From positions 248,001 through 312,000 of the forward strand of contig JAOTOM010004864.1 of the NCBI GenBank assembly GCA_034440615.1: a stretch of DNA of 64,000 nt, written 5' to 3'. A program made the position numbers and the translations under genes. Positions 26,936 to 47,515 of the stretch are shown piece after piece; the first letter of the stretch is position 1, and each line of letters starts with the position of its first letter. Source of the stretch: Ashinkailepas kermadecensis. Lineage: Eukaryota > Arthropoda > Thecostraca > Neolepadidae. Under the pieces are notes generated by a model. It did no database searches and was not told the origin of the DNA. It worked only from the letters and a program-made list of their open reading frames with translations.

Positions 26936-27659
26936 GGCCATGGCTACACTGCCTTGTGGCCAGGTCAGTGTAGCCAACACCCAGAACTCATCTTACAAGA
27001 TTTGACAGAGCGCGTCGCTACAATTGGTTCCGTGAATGAGGCCAAATTCCGCCCGCAATCATGGATTGATGGAGGGGGACATAGTCCACAGAGTTAACAT
27101 ATTGATTATTAGATAGATATCAGATTGAGGAGAACCTACCACAACCTCATTCTAGGAGGTCTTGGAAGTTACAGGAACACTGGCAAAAAAAATCTTACAA
27201 AAAAGCAATTATGAGTGACACATGCCTTTCAACTGAACGGAACCACGTCGAAGAAGTTAAATCATACGTAGATTCTCCGACTGAGAGGTTCCATTTGCTT
27301 CGAAGCTCCACGATAGTGGATGGGGCTCGGCACCCAACGGTTGGTCCGTCCGTACGCGTTAGGGAGGGGGTGCATCATAAATACTCCTGACCTGCTCCTC
27401 GATCAAATCATTGATTCATCCCTGGCTATAAGTAGCTTTAGCCCATCGTTAAATGACATGCGCCACAGGACTCCTAGCTCATAATCTTCAAGAGTCAATG
27501 AAACTACTCGGGTGTTCGCTTCTTATCCAGAGATGCCGGACTCTCAAGTCTCGAGCCGTCCTTTCCTTGAGCACAACGTAGAACAGCACGGGTAGCGACA
27601 TCTGTTATGCTGTGCATGAGACGCTAGTGTGGGCAGCCAGCCACTCATCTGGGGCGGCC

Positions 27660-27828
27660 GACCTTCTGGTACTACCGACCGTCTGGGGCTACCGACAGTC
27701 ACCGACCATTTGGTGCTACCGACCGTCTGGGGCGGCCCACCGTCTGGTGCTACCGACCGTCTGGGGCGGCCCACCGTCTGCTGCTACCGACCGTCTGGCG
27801 CGGCCGACCGTCTGGTACTACCGAGGCC
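27660..27828. repeat. Minisatellite of about 18 bp
   Basis: Alternating units GGTGCTACCGACCGTCT and GGGGCGGCCCACCGTCT, about nine in total, diverged at the edges. Confidence 0.88.
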
Positions 27829-30800
27829 GTTTCTGTAACTGAGTTGTCGGCTTCGTTGATCGTTCCACTCCTCAGGCAAACTCAGAAGGCACATCTGACG
27901 AGACAGGGTGGCACGCAGTCCGCTCTTCCCAAAACGGCAAACACCTAGACGCCCTGCAAGGACCAATAAGGGGCACCAAAATCCTCACAGACTTTTCATT
28001 GCGACATGCGTCGTTTGGAGCTATCAATTTACTTCCTAGGTATGGGTGTCGATTTAGTACATGTTCTGGGGAGGGGTCTCACGGGCACTTGGTGTTAGCT
28101 GGGCCCCACAATAGTTTCAATTTACTCATGCGACATAATGAGCGGCCCACATAATCGATTTTCTTCTTTTAGGCGGCGCAAATGACCTTTATGGTCGGGC
28201 ACGCCTCTAAAAATCACTCCCCACCCCTAATCGATTTTCTATTTTGGCCCTCCCATTTCCTCCATGTGCTTGGGCCCCATAACTTTCAGAAGTTGGCCAC
28301 CCTGACCCTAGAGTAGTTGCACTGGGTCAGTTTGTATTTCTGTGGTACACTGGTGTCTGACTCTATAACAGTGCGAACCCTTGGAATCACCATTTACTGT
28401 GATCTGAATTATCACACACATAGCGATGCCATGACTCACGTGTACCGGAATCCTCATAGTACTGTCCCACGCGCGACATGTTACCGTAAACGTTATGCCA
28501 AAGAACATCGCACAGGCTTTGGTGTTGTCCAGTGTAATATTATATATCCGTGCGAGGCGTAATGTTGTATCGCAATAGTCGGCCTGATATGGGCCTGTGC
28601 AGTCCCTGATTATCATAGTTGTATATGTTGTGATGACGCTTATTTTTTCGCATTTTTATCTATAACGTGCATGAGTGGAACACCACTATGGACCCTACGC
28701 GAATACACCTATATATGTATATATATCCACTTGCTGCCATGATCGTGCACACGATAACCTAGCGGCACAACCTTAGTGCTTATGGACGGTGCTTAAGCAA
28801 CACTGTAATTTTATTGAGAATTACTGATGTTTTGCGGGGATTGCATCGTTAAATTTACTTTTAAATAATCCTAGCCTTCGTTCAACTGCTCAGAATGCGA
28901 CTTCTCGCCGTGCATGAAAAGGCAGCACCTGAAAGTGCCACCAGTGCAAGCACGTCCCTGCCATTATCGGTAGATGTTGGTAACTTCACCGATGATTACG
29001 GTGCATGTTCCGGTACCGCGGGTGATTATCTTGCGATTGCATGCACCTTATTCCACTTCGAAGCGAAGTAATCCCGTCAGACACGGGGACACATGGTGCA
29101 GTTCCTCGTACATCGCACCATGGAGCCGACTAGAAGAATCTCATCGAGCGACAGCACCTATGCATCTTTCACACATATGCCTGGCCCCACCTCCGAAAAC
29201 GCCCTGGATACATTCCACAAGTAAGTAGTTAGCCCCGTCGGATGCACACATAACAGCATGGCAGTTACAAAAATGGCTTGGTAACTAGCAAGTAACTATT
29301 TCAAACAAAAGGAGACGAATTTCTGGCCGATCACCCAGCACTGTTCACCGACACCCAGCAAGCGCCGCTGGAGTTGTTCAGCCCAGTCTCAATCACCCAG
29401 CTGACATGACCTACATTCATCCGCCTCCGCCGCGAGCCGGGGTCAGCACGTCACCATCCCGAAGCAGGCGTTTGTTCGACATGAACCGGCAGTCAGATCG
29501 GCTGATGTGTGTTGATCATGAGCGCACTGATTAATAGCCGCTACATCTAATGTGTTGTATGTTGTGGTAACTCACATCGCACTTGCATATTTTGTAAAAG
29601 TTATTAAAAAGAAAATACAAGACTGAACAGTTTCTCAGGGCAGTCATCGTTAGCATCAGCCGCCTGAATACTCATGTTAATCATGTGACGCAGCAAAAAA
29701 TCGGTAATCTTGCGCGTCCTGCAAAAACGTGCCATTTGTTGTCTCGAACCGGGTGAATCCAGATATTGACTTCATGTGAGCAGTGGAATTCGCGTAGGAC
29801 AATTTTATAAAAACGTAGAGATGCCGCGGACATTAGGTAGCAAATTCATAAAGTTCAAATAAATAATATTTTAGCAGAAAGCCATATTCAACCTCCCCTA
29901 AACAACATTTGCATGTGCTGTATCGGATTTTGGCACTACGAACCGTCGCTATATAAAACAAACTGAGTTTTAAAGAGTGGAAAACAACGGAATCAAGAGC
30001 GAGCAAAATATAGGCATTGTCTGACTGCCGCGCACAATTAGCCTCCGCTTCAATCACGATGACTTCATATGAAATAGCAAACTGACCTGGATACACTCAT
30101 CGTATTCAACAGCACCACATGCCCGATACGATAATCACAATGCAAACCACAACCACCTCAAACCCGAAAGCCGGCACTTCAACACGCACACATGCACCAC
30201 GTGGTTCACGAGCGTCGTGACGACACTCCAGTGAGGCACACAACTGGTCAAACGCAGTTTCCCTCCCCGCATCCGGCAAATCGCAGTTGCCTGCGTACGC
30301 AATGGCAGAGGGCATGGCAACCACGCGCTTTGTACCCAGTTGATAGCCAAAGCATAAGACAGGCAACAGCCGCTGTTCCTCGTCATGATTGATCTCATAC
30401 ATCGAGCCTGTTCCTCGATCGCTGTGCGGCTACTTCAGCACTAATGGGAGTTCACAGCTTCGCAGAAGGGCAAGTTGTTCTAAGTGTTGTCAAGTGGTAA
30501 GGCTGACAACCCGGTGGTGACGTTTTATGTATCTGGCAATACAAACATCCTGTTCGGTAGCTACACATGCGACGGCAGGAGGAAGCTATAGGGCAGTTCA
30601 GCAACCAGACGTCTGCAACCGTCGCAATGGGGAGAGCGCACGAACCAACTCAGCTGGTAAGGAGCTGAGAAACTGGAGACCAACTTTGCTGCACAGGAGT
30701 ATGTATGCCCATTACCTGTCCAATGCGAATTCCCCATCCTTTTTGATAGCTGGAGTTTCAGTTCCGCTGCTTGACGAGTCATGCGCAGCTGCATATTCTG

Positions 30801-31565
30801 CCTGTGAAAGCTCATACAGAACCATCGACTTATGCAGCCATCAAAGTGGCCAACATGCCACTGCCAACCAGACGATTACGCCATTGGGAAAATATATATA
30901 TATTCGTGAATTTTATGACCACATATCACTGTCAGTGGTCGGCAAATAAGCAAGCCACTACAATCACTCGGACACTCGCGAGGCCATCACCACGCATTGA
31001 CCTTGACCCAGTCCATAACCGCAGCACCAAACGCGCCTTCATGGCTTACCCAAACCACAACGGAGAGAAATAGCCCGCCCAGGGACTGACCGCCGCTCGG
31101 CAAGTATCCACGTGCTTAACATCAGCTTGCGACGGTGAAACGACGCGTTAGTTCGCGCGCTTACAAGACGGCGGTTGGCGCGAATTCGAAAACAAATGGG
31201 CGCATTCACGCCCAAGTATGACGCGAAATTGCATGCCGTGCAGTCCACGTTCGCCCAGACGGCCTCCAAGTTGCGCGCTGGCGCGCGACTCCCGCCGTCG
31301 CGTCACTAAAGGTAAACCGGTCACCCACCAGCAGAGCCGTCCAGTGGAACTGACATTCTTCCATTGCGCCGCGAGCATCTAGGACGCCGGCGGGCGCTTG
31401 GGCTACATCAGGACCAGTACCGCGGCCTCAGCTCGTCCGCTCTCCCCGTTTGTCTCGCGCCACGGGCGGGCGTCCGACCGCGGTGGCACTGTTGATTGTA
31501 GTCGGTCCGGCTGGCGGCGGGGGCCGCTGGCTCGGGAGGGACAGGTGGAGCGGGTGCAGAGGGTA
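27829..31565. other. Region downstream of YIF1, no gene recognised
   Basis: This should include the YIF1 3' UTR, but I found no clear AATAAA near the stop. 31150-31565 is GC-rich. Elsewhere open frames are short and unconvincing. Confidence 0.5.
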
Positions 31566-39116
<7,551 letters not shown>

Positions 39117-39326
39117 CTTATAGCCCTGATGTTCGGGAAAGCTTCGGTAGGTTTTATCTCTTCATCTGCAGGAAGGGAATATCTGGAAACAATGTATTTG
39201 ATGCATAACAACATACTAATAGCATAAACATATAGAAACACAATGCTCATGCACACAAATGTGACACAAATCCCACACCAAAGATATAGCAAAGAGGTTC
39301 TGTAAGGGAATTGTCATCTGACTGGA

Positions 39327-39563
<237 letters not shown>

Positions 39564-39731
39564 GCCTCTGAGCACAAATTGGAGAAAAAAATGTATGGTC
39601 TGCACTCATTCAAGCTTACCTAGCAGCTTATTTAATCTACCATTTCTTTGGGAAATCACATGCAAGCAAGATGTTCACTACTTCAAATCACACCACTTAG
39701 CACTGGTACAGTGGATGAACTCGTTTGGTGG

Positions 39732-39915
39732 CAATATCATGCAATCCAATATCAGTTAAGCTGTATGCAATCTAACATCAGTGGTCTTTAGGTGATTCAA
39801 TATCAGTAGTATTAGGCAATCCAACATCAGTAGGCCTTAAAAGATCCAACATCAGTAGGTTATATACAACCCAACATCAGTAGGTTCTAGGTGATCAAAC
39901 ATCAGTAGGTTGGGT
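39732..39915. repeat. Degenerate roughly 28-bp tandem repeat upstream of YIF1
   Basis: About seven imperfect units of the type ATCCAACATCAGTAGGTTxTAGGTG. The right end runs into GGTTGGGTTAGGTTAGG. Confidence 0.8.
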
Positions 39916-40659
39916 TAGGTTAGGCATTTTCATGTTGCAATTTTGCATTATTTGTAATTAAATATTACCCCACACAAACCCCATATTCTGCCACAAACTT
40001 TCAACATATTTTTGAGGAGAGGAAACATCATGTGTGTACATTAAGTCATATTTTTCCTAGTGTTTTTGAATGTTATTTGAATTAAATTGTTGTTCATTTC
40101 TAGCTGAAATGACTACTTATTGAGATATAAGCATTTCAATTTAAACTGCTTATACCTTGAAAAGTTGGCAACTTTGTACTTTTTCTTTAAGTAAATTTTT
40201 GAGTTCTTGTATTTTTTTCCAATGCAATGTTGATGAATGTTTTGGGGGCTTTATGGTGTATCAACTGCATTGATCATGTAGCAATGATGTTGATAAAGCC
40301 ATAAAGTCATGAAGTGAACAAACTTAATAGAGCCACAATGGATCATCCAGGTAAAGTTTGTGAAGGGAAGATACCAAAACCCTGGCAAAAGACACTATCA
40401 CCCAACCAACACCTTATCCCTAATTCCAAACAATCCACCCACCAACATCCCACACACTCCATCAATGTCTTGCCTATCCAGCCCTATTCACTTAATCCCA
40501 TGTAACACATGTGGCTTGAGTGCCTTACCAATAATTTTCAGACTCCATCCACACCTGCTTAAAGGGGCCTGTACAGTGCACACCTACTTAGCATAAATAT
40601 CATCCTATACACCACTAATTAGAGCTCAAAAATAAGATTTTGCAGCCTAAAAAAGTTGT

Positions 40660-41008
40660 CCACCATATTTTAAAATACATTCAATGAGGGACTCACCACA
40701 AAATTAGTGGGCAGACTATTCCACTGATCAACAATCCTTTGACTGAAGACCTCTTGTTGCTTAACTGTTATACATCTTGATTTCTTTAACCTGAATTGAT
40801 GACCCCAATGTGATAGTCTAAACAGAAGAGCACCATCCAGATTTACCTGATCCAGCCCTTTAATGATTTTATACATTTCAATCATATCACCCCTTAATCT
40901 CCTATACTTGAATGAGTACATACATAATACCACAAGCCTTTCCCCATATTCTAAGTTACCTAGTCCACTGATGAGTCTAGTGTCTTTGCACTGCACTCTT
41001 TCTTGCAT
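40660..41008 (-). pseudogene. LINE reverse-transcriptase C-terminal tail, decayed
   Basis: A 112-residue open stretch reads ERVQCKDTRLISGLGNLEYG, then YRRLRGDMIEMYKIIKGLD, then FSQRIVDQWNSLPTNFVVSP. This is the conserved tail found after the polymerase domain of many non-LTR retrotransposons (RRLRGDxIExYKI ... FSxRxxxxWNxLP). It begins abruptly at 41008 where AT-rich sequence takes over, so it is 5'-truncated. A premature stop falls where the usual SFK...L would continue; after one frameshift the frame goes on for a few residues. Product function is lost. Confidence 0.85.
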
Positions 41009-41280
41009 ATAAATATATATTTATTTTTGTTTTCTACATAGGGGTTCCATACCTGCACAGAATATTCTAAGTGGGGTCATAGGTCAAGTACAGTACTTTC
41101 ATCACTTCCTTGCTCTTATACCTCACACTCCTGTTAACAATTTCCAGCATTATGATTGCCCTGTTCCTAGCCAAGATACATTGTTTTTCTGCTTTAAGAT
41201 ACCTACTACTACCTAGATTTAAAGTACCTGCTAGGTAGGTAGGTAGGATCTACCTAGGTACCTAGGTAGGTAGGTAGGTG

Positions 41281-41545
41281 CCTAATATCTAGGGTAAATT
41301 TGCAGTTGAAGGAAATGTATGTCTTGCAATTTTTTCCTCAATACAATGTTTATGAATGTGCTGAACATGATGTGACCACTCACTTCCTCTGTAAATGCAC
41401 ACATTTCAGTTGGGAGGCAAAATAACACCCATGAAGGGGCTTGGAGTTGGGTAATATAGCACAAAACTAATCTGAAATATAAAGGAAAAAATATGTAGCA
41501 TAACACAACATAACCTAACCTAACCTAGCCTAACCTGGCAATCTT
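41281..41545 (+). repeat. Dispersed AT-rich repeat with CCTAA tract
   Basis: Shares AATGTTTATGAATGTGCTGA, then GATGTGACCACTCACTTCCT, then the TTTCAGTTGGG and TTGGGTAATATA stretches with 61155-61460, in the same order. It ends in CCTAACCTAACCTAGCCTAACC (41515-41536). A perfect 20-bp palindrome (CTACCTAGGT/ACCTAGGTAG) lies just before it at 41250-41269. Confidence 0.85.
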
Positions 41546-42029
41546 CAAGTATTAACCCCTACACTTTCCTTACATCAAAAAGGTACCTAAGACACCATTA
41601 GCTGACAGCCAGTCAGCTGTTGGTGACATTACTCAAAGTATAGAGAAAAACCTCCAACCAGGTGGACTGAATGAACCCAGGGTATCACCAGATATTTTGA
41701 AAGGGTTCATGTGGTTCATTCAGGGGCATCAGCAGGATAACAAAACCTAGTTTAACCTAACCAAACCTAACTTATTGCCCCCAGGTTCATTCATTGCAAC
41801 AGGCTGGAGGCTTCCTTGGTATGTTTCAGTGACAGTCACCAACAGTGGACTGGCAGTCAGCTGATGGTGACTTAGATACCTTGTTGATATTAAGAAAATG
41901 TGAGTAGTAATACTTTAAGATTACCATGTAACCTTCTATGCACAAGGAAAAATGTTTTTTTGATGGAAAATTTACCTTTTTTCTTTAAAAAATTTCAAAT
42001 GAAAAACCTAGCTCTTAAAAAGGTGTTAT

Positions 42030-43462
42030 TTCTTGGAATTTTTCTTCTGAATATGATGTTTATGAAGGTGACTAAGATGATGGGACCACTTATTTTATGT
42101 GCAAATGAAAGAGATTAAAAAATTTGAAACATTTTCCAACTTAAAAAACCTAAACTAACCTAACCAATTTGTTTCCTTTATGGAGGCAAATTCATGTAAA
42201 AACTTTTCTTCTAACCACCTTAAAGCACAATAATACCAAAAAGTTGCCCAAAAAATGCCCAAGAATTAAACAAGAAAAATTCTTCAAAAGCAGCTTAGGT
42301 TAGGTTAGGCTAGGTTAGACTGGGTTGTTTCTTTTTTATGTTGCATAATTTTCAGAAAATATATTGCTTGACATTTCTATAATTCTTTTTTTTCTCTCCA
42401 AAGGTAAGTTAGGCTAGGTTACATTAGGCTATGTTGCATTTTTGTTTATTATATTCTGGAACATTTATTTTTATGCCATTATCTATCTCAAAGCCCTTTT
42501 TGGCATTATTTTGCTCGCAATCTGAAAAGTAAACATTTCCACAGAACATAAGTGATCCCATCATCTTAGTCACCTTCATAAACATTGTATTTGAAATTTA
42601 AAAAACTAAAAAACACCATTTAAGACAAACTTACCACCTAGCCTACCCTAGCCCAAGCTAGCCTGAACTGCTTTTGAATAAAAAAAAACTAAATTATTTT
42701 GGTAGTGTTACAGCTTAAGGTAACCACAAGACCAGTTTCACAAATTGTATCTCCATGAAGCATACAAAGGGGTTAGGTTTGGTTAAGTTAGGTTAGGCTT
42801 TTGTTGTTAGAAAATTTTCACCCTTTTGCAATTTTTAAAAAATGATTTTTCCTTCAAAACAGTTCAGGCTACCTTAGGTTAAGTTGTTTTTTTGTATTTG
42901 AATTTTTTTTAATAACGATTTATTTGGAAATTTAATATTTTTAAAACAAGAATTTCCTTTCCTCCATGGAAGTAATCTTACATGTTTTGTTTTCCTTATT
43001 TAGAATGTTATTTTATGCTATATTACCCAACCCTTTTGGGCGATATTTTCCCTTCCATTGGAAAAGAATGCATTTGTGGAGGAAATAAGTGACCACATCA
43101 TGTCATGTTTGCTCATTCATGAACATTGCATTAAAAAGGAAATTCCAGTTGGCACGCCCATAAACCCAAATAATCAATCAATCAAAATAGGAAATTCAAA
43201 GGTATCAGAAATAACCTTAAACTGTAAATTTACCATTTTTTCTAAAAATAGAAAAGAAGACAATTTTTATAACTTAAAGCAAAAGACTAACCCAACCTAG
43301 CTTATTTGATTGATTTGCTTATTTGGGGTTAGGGGTGCCCCAACTGGTACTGGTTATGTAGCCCAACCTAACTTAACCAAACCCAAGCTCATTGTATGCT
43401 TTATGGAGGAAAAATTTGTGTAAAACTCTTGTGGTTACCTGAAGCTGCAATAATACCAATAC
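42030..43462. repeat. Cluster of two short repeat modules in both orientations
   Basis: Module 1 (ATGTTTATGAAxGTG ... GGGACCACTTATTTxxTxTG) is at 42045-42110 (+), 42523-42600 (-) and 43060-43145 (-). Module 2 (TTTATGGAGGxAAA ... CTTGTGGTTACC ... AATAATACCAA) is at 42168-42250 (+), 42693-42795 (-) and 43370-43462 (+). CCTAAC or GTTAGG tracts sit beside module 2 each time. The open frames here are short and show no protein similarity. Confidence 0.8.
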
Positions 43463-45047
43463 CGTACCTACCTAGGTAGGGGAAGAGGGGGTATCTGAAC
43501 ACGTTCTGTTTCCCGAACACCTACCTTTGGTCGTCTCCCACATCATGTTCAGTGCATAAATAACAAACAAGTTCACAGGAACCATTTTAGGCTTCCAAGA
43601 GCAGCTGGCTTAAGCAGGGTGGGAATTAAGGCACTTCCTAAGATTTTTTTTTATCTGAAAACATTTTTGCACTCCGGGTTCATACTGGATAAGATGGGCT
43701 TCACATGTACTCTGACACAAATGTGGGAACAAAGATATCAATAAAAACAAACACAGAACGACACCCAAAACAAACGCTGGTTATTCCACTTATGGTCACC
43801 ACTCAAACTAATCACTTTTTGTAGCAGTCAGCAGCCGGACCACAGCTTCACACTCCATCAATCTCAACCACCAGAATTGCCGACAACAACGTGCCAACAG
43901 CAACTTGCAAGATGATGTGCATGCGCACTGAGAACACTGTTCTCAGGCTCTGGAGCGGCGTCTCGGAATACCTGTGTTCCTGCCACCCTATAGTGGAAAA
44001 CTTTGATAGTTTTAAGAGACGTCTCCGGAGTCCCGGAGGCCACCGATCAGAATTGGCTGCGTTAGCATTTTCTGTTCTGAAATCTGTCTGTCAACCAATC
44101 AATACAAGGTATTTTGTATATGACATCATAACCATTAGCAACTTTGAGCACATGGTTAACAGTGTCCACACAAGTTAACAGTAAACACAAGACCTTGACT
44201 GATCCTTTGCTTTGATCACATCCAACTGTGGAGTGCGCGGTAGCAGAGTTGCATTCATATTACGTGGGAAATTGGCTGCGTAGGTAGGTATGCGCTCTGA
44301 GCTGACGGTGAAGTGTGAAGTATTTTTGTTTGTTTTTCATATGGCTAGCCTTGTACTGAGACCAACAGTGAAAGGAAAACACATTTCTCCTGTGAGTTAT
44401 AAGAAACATAACGGTGCTGATTATTACGGGTCACTGCCGGGGCGGTGCCATCCATTGTTCACTTCCTTGTTTGTATGTTTTGGCATTTGATTTGACCAAA
44501 AATGAGAATGACATTACTTATGCATATTATGTAGGTACTGATTTAGGTTTTTTTCTGGTTGGTTACTGGTAAACAGATTCCATGCATAAAAAAATAATGC
44601 CCATGAAAATGTACTCCGGCAGAAATCGCTATGCACTCTGACTCCCAACCCGGAAAGTAAGTTTCCCACTCTGGGCTTAAGGAAACCATAAGGAAGTACC
44701 TTTTTTTTTTTTTTGCAATTACACCAGAATATTTTAGTGGCTACTAATAGCTTGTACCACAACAGCTACAGTGAGGTAATCCTGAACAACAACATTTTCA
44801 TGTTCAGAATACGGCACACCACAATACAATAATCATCTGTTTTAAAGTTGGTCTTTGCAAGTGGTTAGAGGATTTTCATTGAAAGGAACTGTTTGAATAT
44901 GGATAGCTTGTTCATTTTTGTGTTCAGTAAACACAGTACAATTAATGGTTCAGCCATACAGAAGCAGCAGTAGAGTTATTTGTTGCATAATGCCTTAAGT
45001 GCTCTAACCATGATAATATACTAATCAAACATGACGAGTAGCTTAAC
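43463..45047. other. Intergenic, mostly unassigned
   Basis: Apart from the possible LINE tail at 43930-44040 and a poly(T) run at 44700-44714, nothing is recognised. Confidence 0.5.
43930..44040 (+). pseudogene. Possible second LINE-type tail fragment
   Basis: One frame reads VLRLWSGVSEYLCSCHPIVE followed by FDSFKRRLRS, resembling the RLWNxLPxxLRSCxSxxSFKxRL ending of other LINE reverse transcriptases. The match is short and the surrounding frame does not continue it. Low confidence. Confidence 0.35.
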
Positions 45048-45375
45048 TTCTCTATATTCAGAATATAGAGATCTCTATATATCTACATTCAATCTCTGTA
45101 TTAAATCTTTATATTCAATCTCTGTATTTAATCTCTATATTTTCTTTTTCAGAAATCTTGACTGACAGCAAAATATTAGCAGAATGTAGTGGCTACTCTA
45201 AGCATACAAATTCTGCTTAAGGTACACTTTCCAGTTCCTGTGTCTTGCCCTGACTATCTGATAACAATATTTTCCTTAATCTAGGGGACTGGCGTACCTG
45301 CAGATACGGGCTCCCCTCATCGGGCACCGTACTCATCTCTGGGTGAGTGATGCTTGAGTATATGGGGAGCCAACC
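45048..45375 (+). repeat. 330-bp dispersed repeat, copy 1
   Basis: Begins with a palindrome TCTCTATATTC/AATATAGAGA, then tandem TTCAATCTCTGTATT-like units, then a unique stretch ending TATGGGGAGCCAAC. Almost the whole length is repeated inverted at 58751-59089. A GGGCTCCCC...GGGGAGCC pair can form a hairpin near the right end. No ORF. Confidence 0.9.
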
Positions 45376-46607
45376 AGGTGAGAGTGTCCTCTTCCCCTAG
45401 GTACCTACCTCAACTACGCAACCAGTCAAGAGAAGTGAGGGTATGACCCGCACTAACCCCACGTTTCAAGAACCCGTGTTTCTAATCACGGGCACGATAC
45501 CGTTTGCGGATGTTGGTTTCAAATGAAGTACTTTAACTAGTAAACTAAGCACCGATACCACGTAGCTACGCCGACAGCACCCCGCCAGCCCATACACACA
45601 CACACACACACACACCCTATGCAAATGCCGCATAATAAGGTAAAGTCACTAGATGATTTGATCGATTCGGACTGATTGATCGTGACGTCACCAGTTCGAT
45701 GTAGTCCGATTCCTTTCCTGTACATGGAGCTGTTCCTCTCCACGATCGAAATTCCTGGATTCGGTACTGGTTTATGCGATGCGATGCGCAATTTGGTCTG
45801 GATGAATCTGGCGATATGGTCAGGTGCTGTTTGTGACAACGAACACGCCCAGACCGTTCAGCCTCCTGGTTGCGGTTGACGGCATCAGAACATCCACTCG
45901 CATGTATTCCGTCCCGGGTCGGATCGAGGAATTTTCCGGGGAGGGGGGGCGAGCCCTGAGGCCGGAGGCATGCCTGAAGAGGGGTGGCCAAAGATATGCT
46001 GGGGGCAGTACTACCTCACCTCTGAGGGGCGCCTTCTTGGTCAGATGGGCGTCTATTCTCTCCGGTGGGGAGGGGTACACACCCCATCGGAGGGACCCCA
46101 GCAGAGTAGGGGTGGCAATGGGGTTGGAGAGGCGGAATTTCAGCATAGTAAAGGGCGTCAAGGATGGTGAGGGTGCCCCCTTGGCCTTAGGAGGGTGACC
46201 GCCCCTTGGAACCGACCCTGATTCCATCATGGCAACAGCCGTGGTAACTCTCGAACAGGCAGGGTGTCGCGCGACCGACCCAGCCTGGGGCGGGGTTGAC
46301 GAATCATCCACGTTCGGCCCACATTGGGCATAAGAGCCCTCTTCACCGGATATGAAGGGTCAAGGTCCTCTTCTGTAAAAATGTTTTGAGCATATTCTGG
46401 CATTATTTAACACAATGTTGAACATCGATGAGCCCATTTCGCCCTCCCAGACGAATCCTTAGGGAATGTAAAAGGAAACGCCGCTCTTCTCACTCGAGCG
46501 AAAAGTTGCAACGTTGTCTCTAGTTATCTTGGTTGCAACAGCACACCACACCATTATACAATCACGTAGGGTGGTGGAGTTATAAAAGCAGTTAAAAGAA
46601 TATTACA

Positions 46608-46815
46608 TGGATTACGTCCCAGACCGCGGTGCTATCAGCGTAGGACGACACTCGGAGGAGCATACGGCCTTGCTCTCGAGGCACTTTGTAAACACACTGT
46701 GGCAGCGGTGGCGAAATTCGGCGCAGCCAGGCAATCGAACTCGTGACGTCCCAGATCAGAAAAGCGTGCCAAGGTGGCTGCAGAAGTGACAACCCCCTGC
46801 TGAATGCTACCGGGT
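46608..46815 (-). mobile_element. Possible degenerate tRNA-related SINE
   Basis: On the minus strand GTAGCATTCAGCAGGGGG resembles a degenerate A-box region, and GTCACGAGTTCGATTGCC resembles a B box about 50 bp later. A CG-rich body follows, ending near CACCGCGGTCTGGGACGTAA. Only one copy is seen in this window, so the assignment rests on box spacing alone. Confidence 0.35.
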
Positions 46816-47079
46816 GCGTAACAAACGTACCATACGTCCAAATCAGCAATAACAACCCAAAGCAAAAGTCCAATTACAGAAAGTCCAAAATCATAAAGCC
46901 CAAGAATAATAATGTCAATGTCTAAGAATGACACGACCCGAGTTTACCGAATGGGGTGGGTCTGTTGCCCGGAGTTGTTGCCACATGAGTGGATATACAC
47001 GCTTCCTTTCATGAAACCTAGTCGATGCGACATGGTCGATTTACTGGGACTTGTATCTGTATCTGCAATGTATCGGGAT

Positions 47080-47515
47080 TGACCTTGACCTGAAGTCATC
47101 AAATAAGTATATCATTATTTTTCATTGTTGCCGCACACATGTTCCGAAACTACTAAACCAAATTTCATCCAACCATCATCAATCGACGTGGCATAGGACT
47201 TTTGAATACGGTGACCTCAGCTTTAGGTTATGGTCATCGAAAATACAGAAAATTGTTTTAGAGCTTCTTGCCACTTCCATATACGAAACTACCGTACCGA
47301 AATTCATGAACCCTTCACCAATCGACGCAACATAGTTGATATACGTGGGACTTTTAAGTGGCTTGACGTCTCCTTTTTGCTAAGATCACCAACAATCCAT
47401 ATACTCCTATTAAAAGTTGTTTTCAGGCTTATGCTCCGAAACTACCGAATCGAAATACACGAATACTTCACCAATCGATGTGGTGTGATCGATATACCAC
47501 AACCAGCAATCTGCT
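47080..47515 (+). repeat. Degenerate roughly 150-bp tandem repeat
   Basis: Three diverged units, each with TCCGAAACTACCGAATCGAA-like, CACCAATCGACG-like and GGTGACCTCAGCTTTAGG-like segments in the same order. The first segment is at about 47143, 47285 and 47437. No ORF. Confidence 0.75.

Noticed and set aside
41515..41536. Interstitial telomere sequence (CCTAA)n
   Set aside because: Tracts are short, imperfect and occur beside the same dispersed modules each time, so they are part of a repeat family.
43058..43300. 80-residue frame as a small gene
   Set aside because: It lies over an inverted copy of module 1, so it is repeat DNA.
45820..46311. 163-residue minus-strand frame
   Set aside because: GC-rich DNA with an overlapping plus frame and no similarity recognised.
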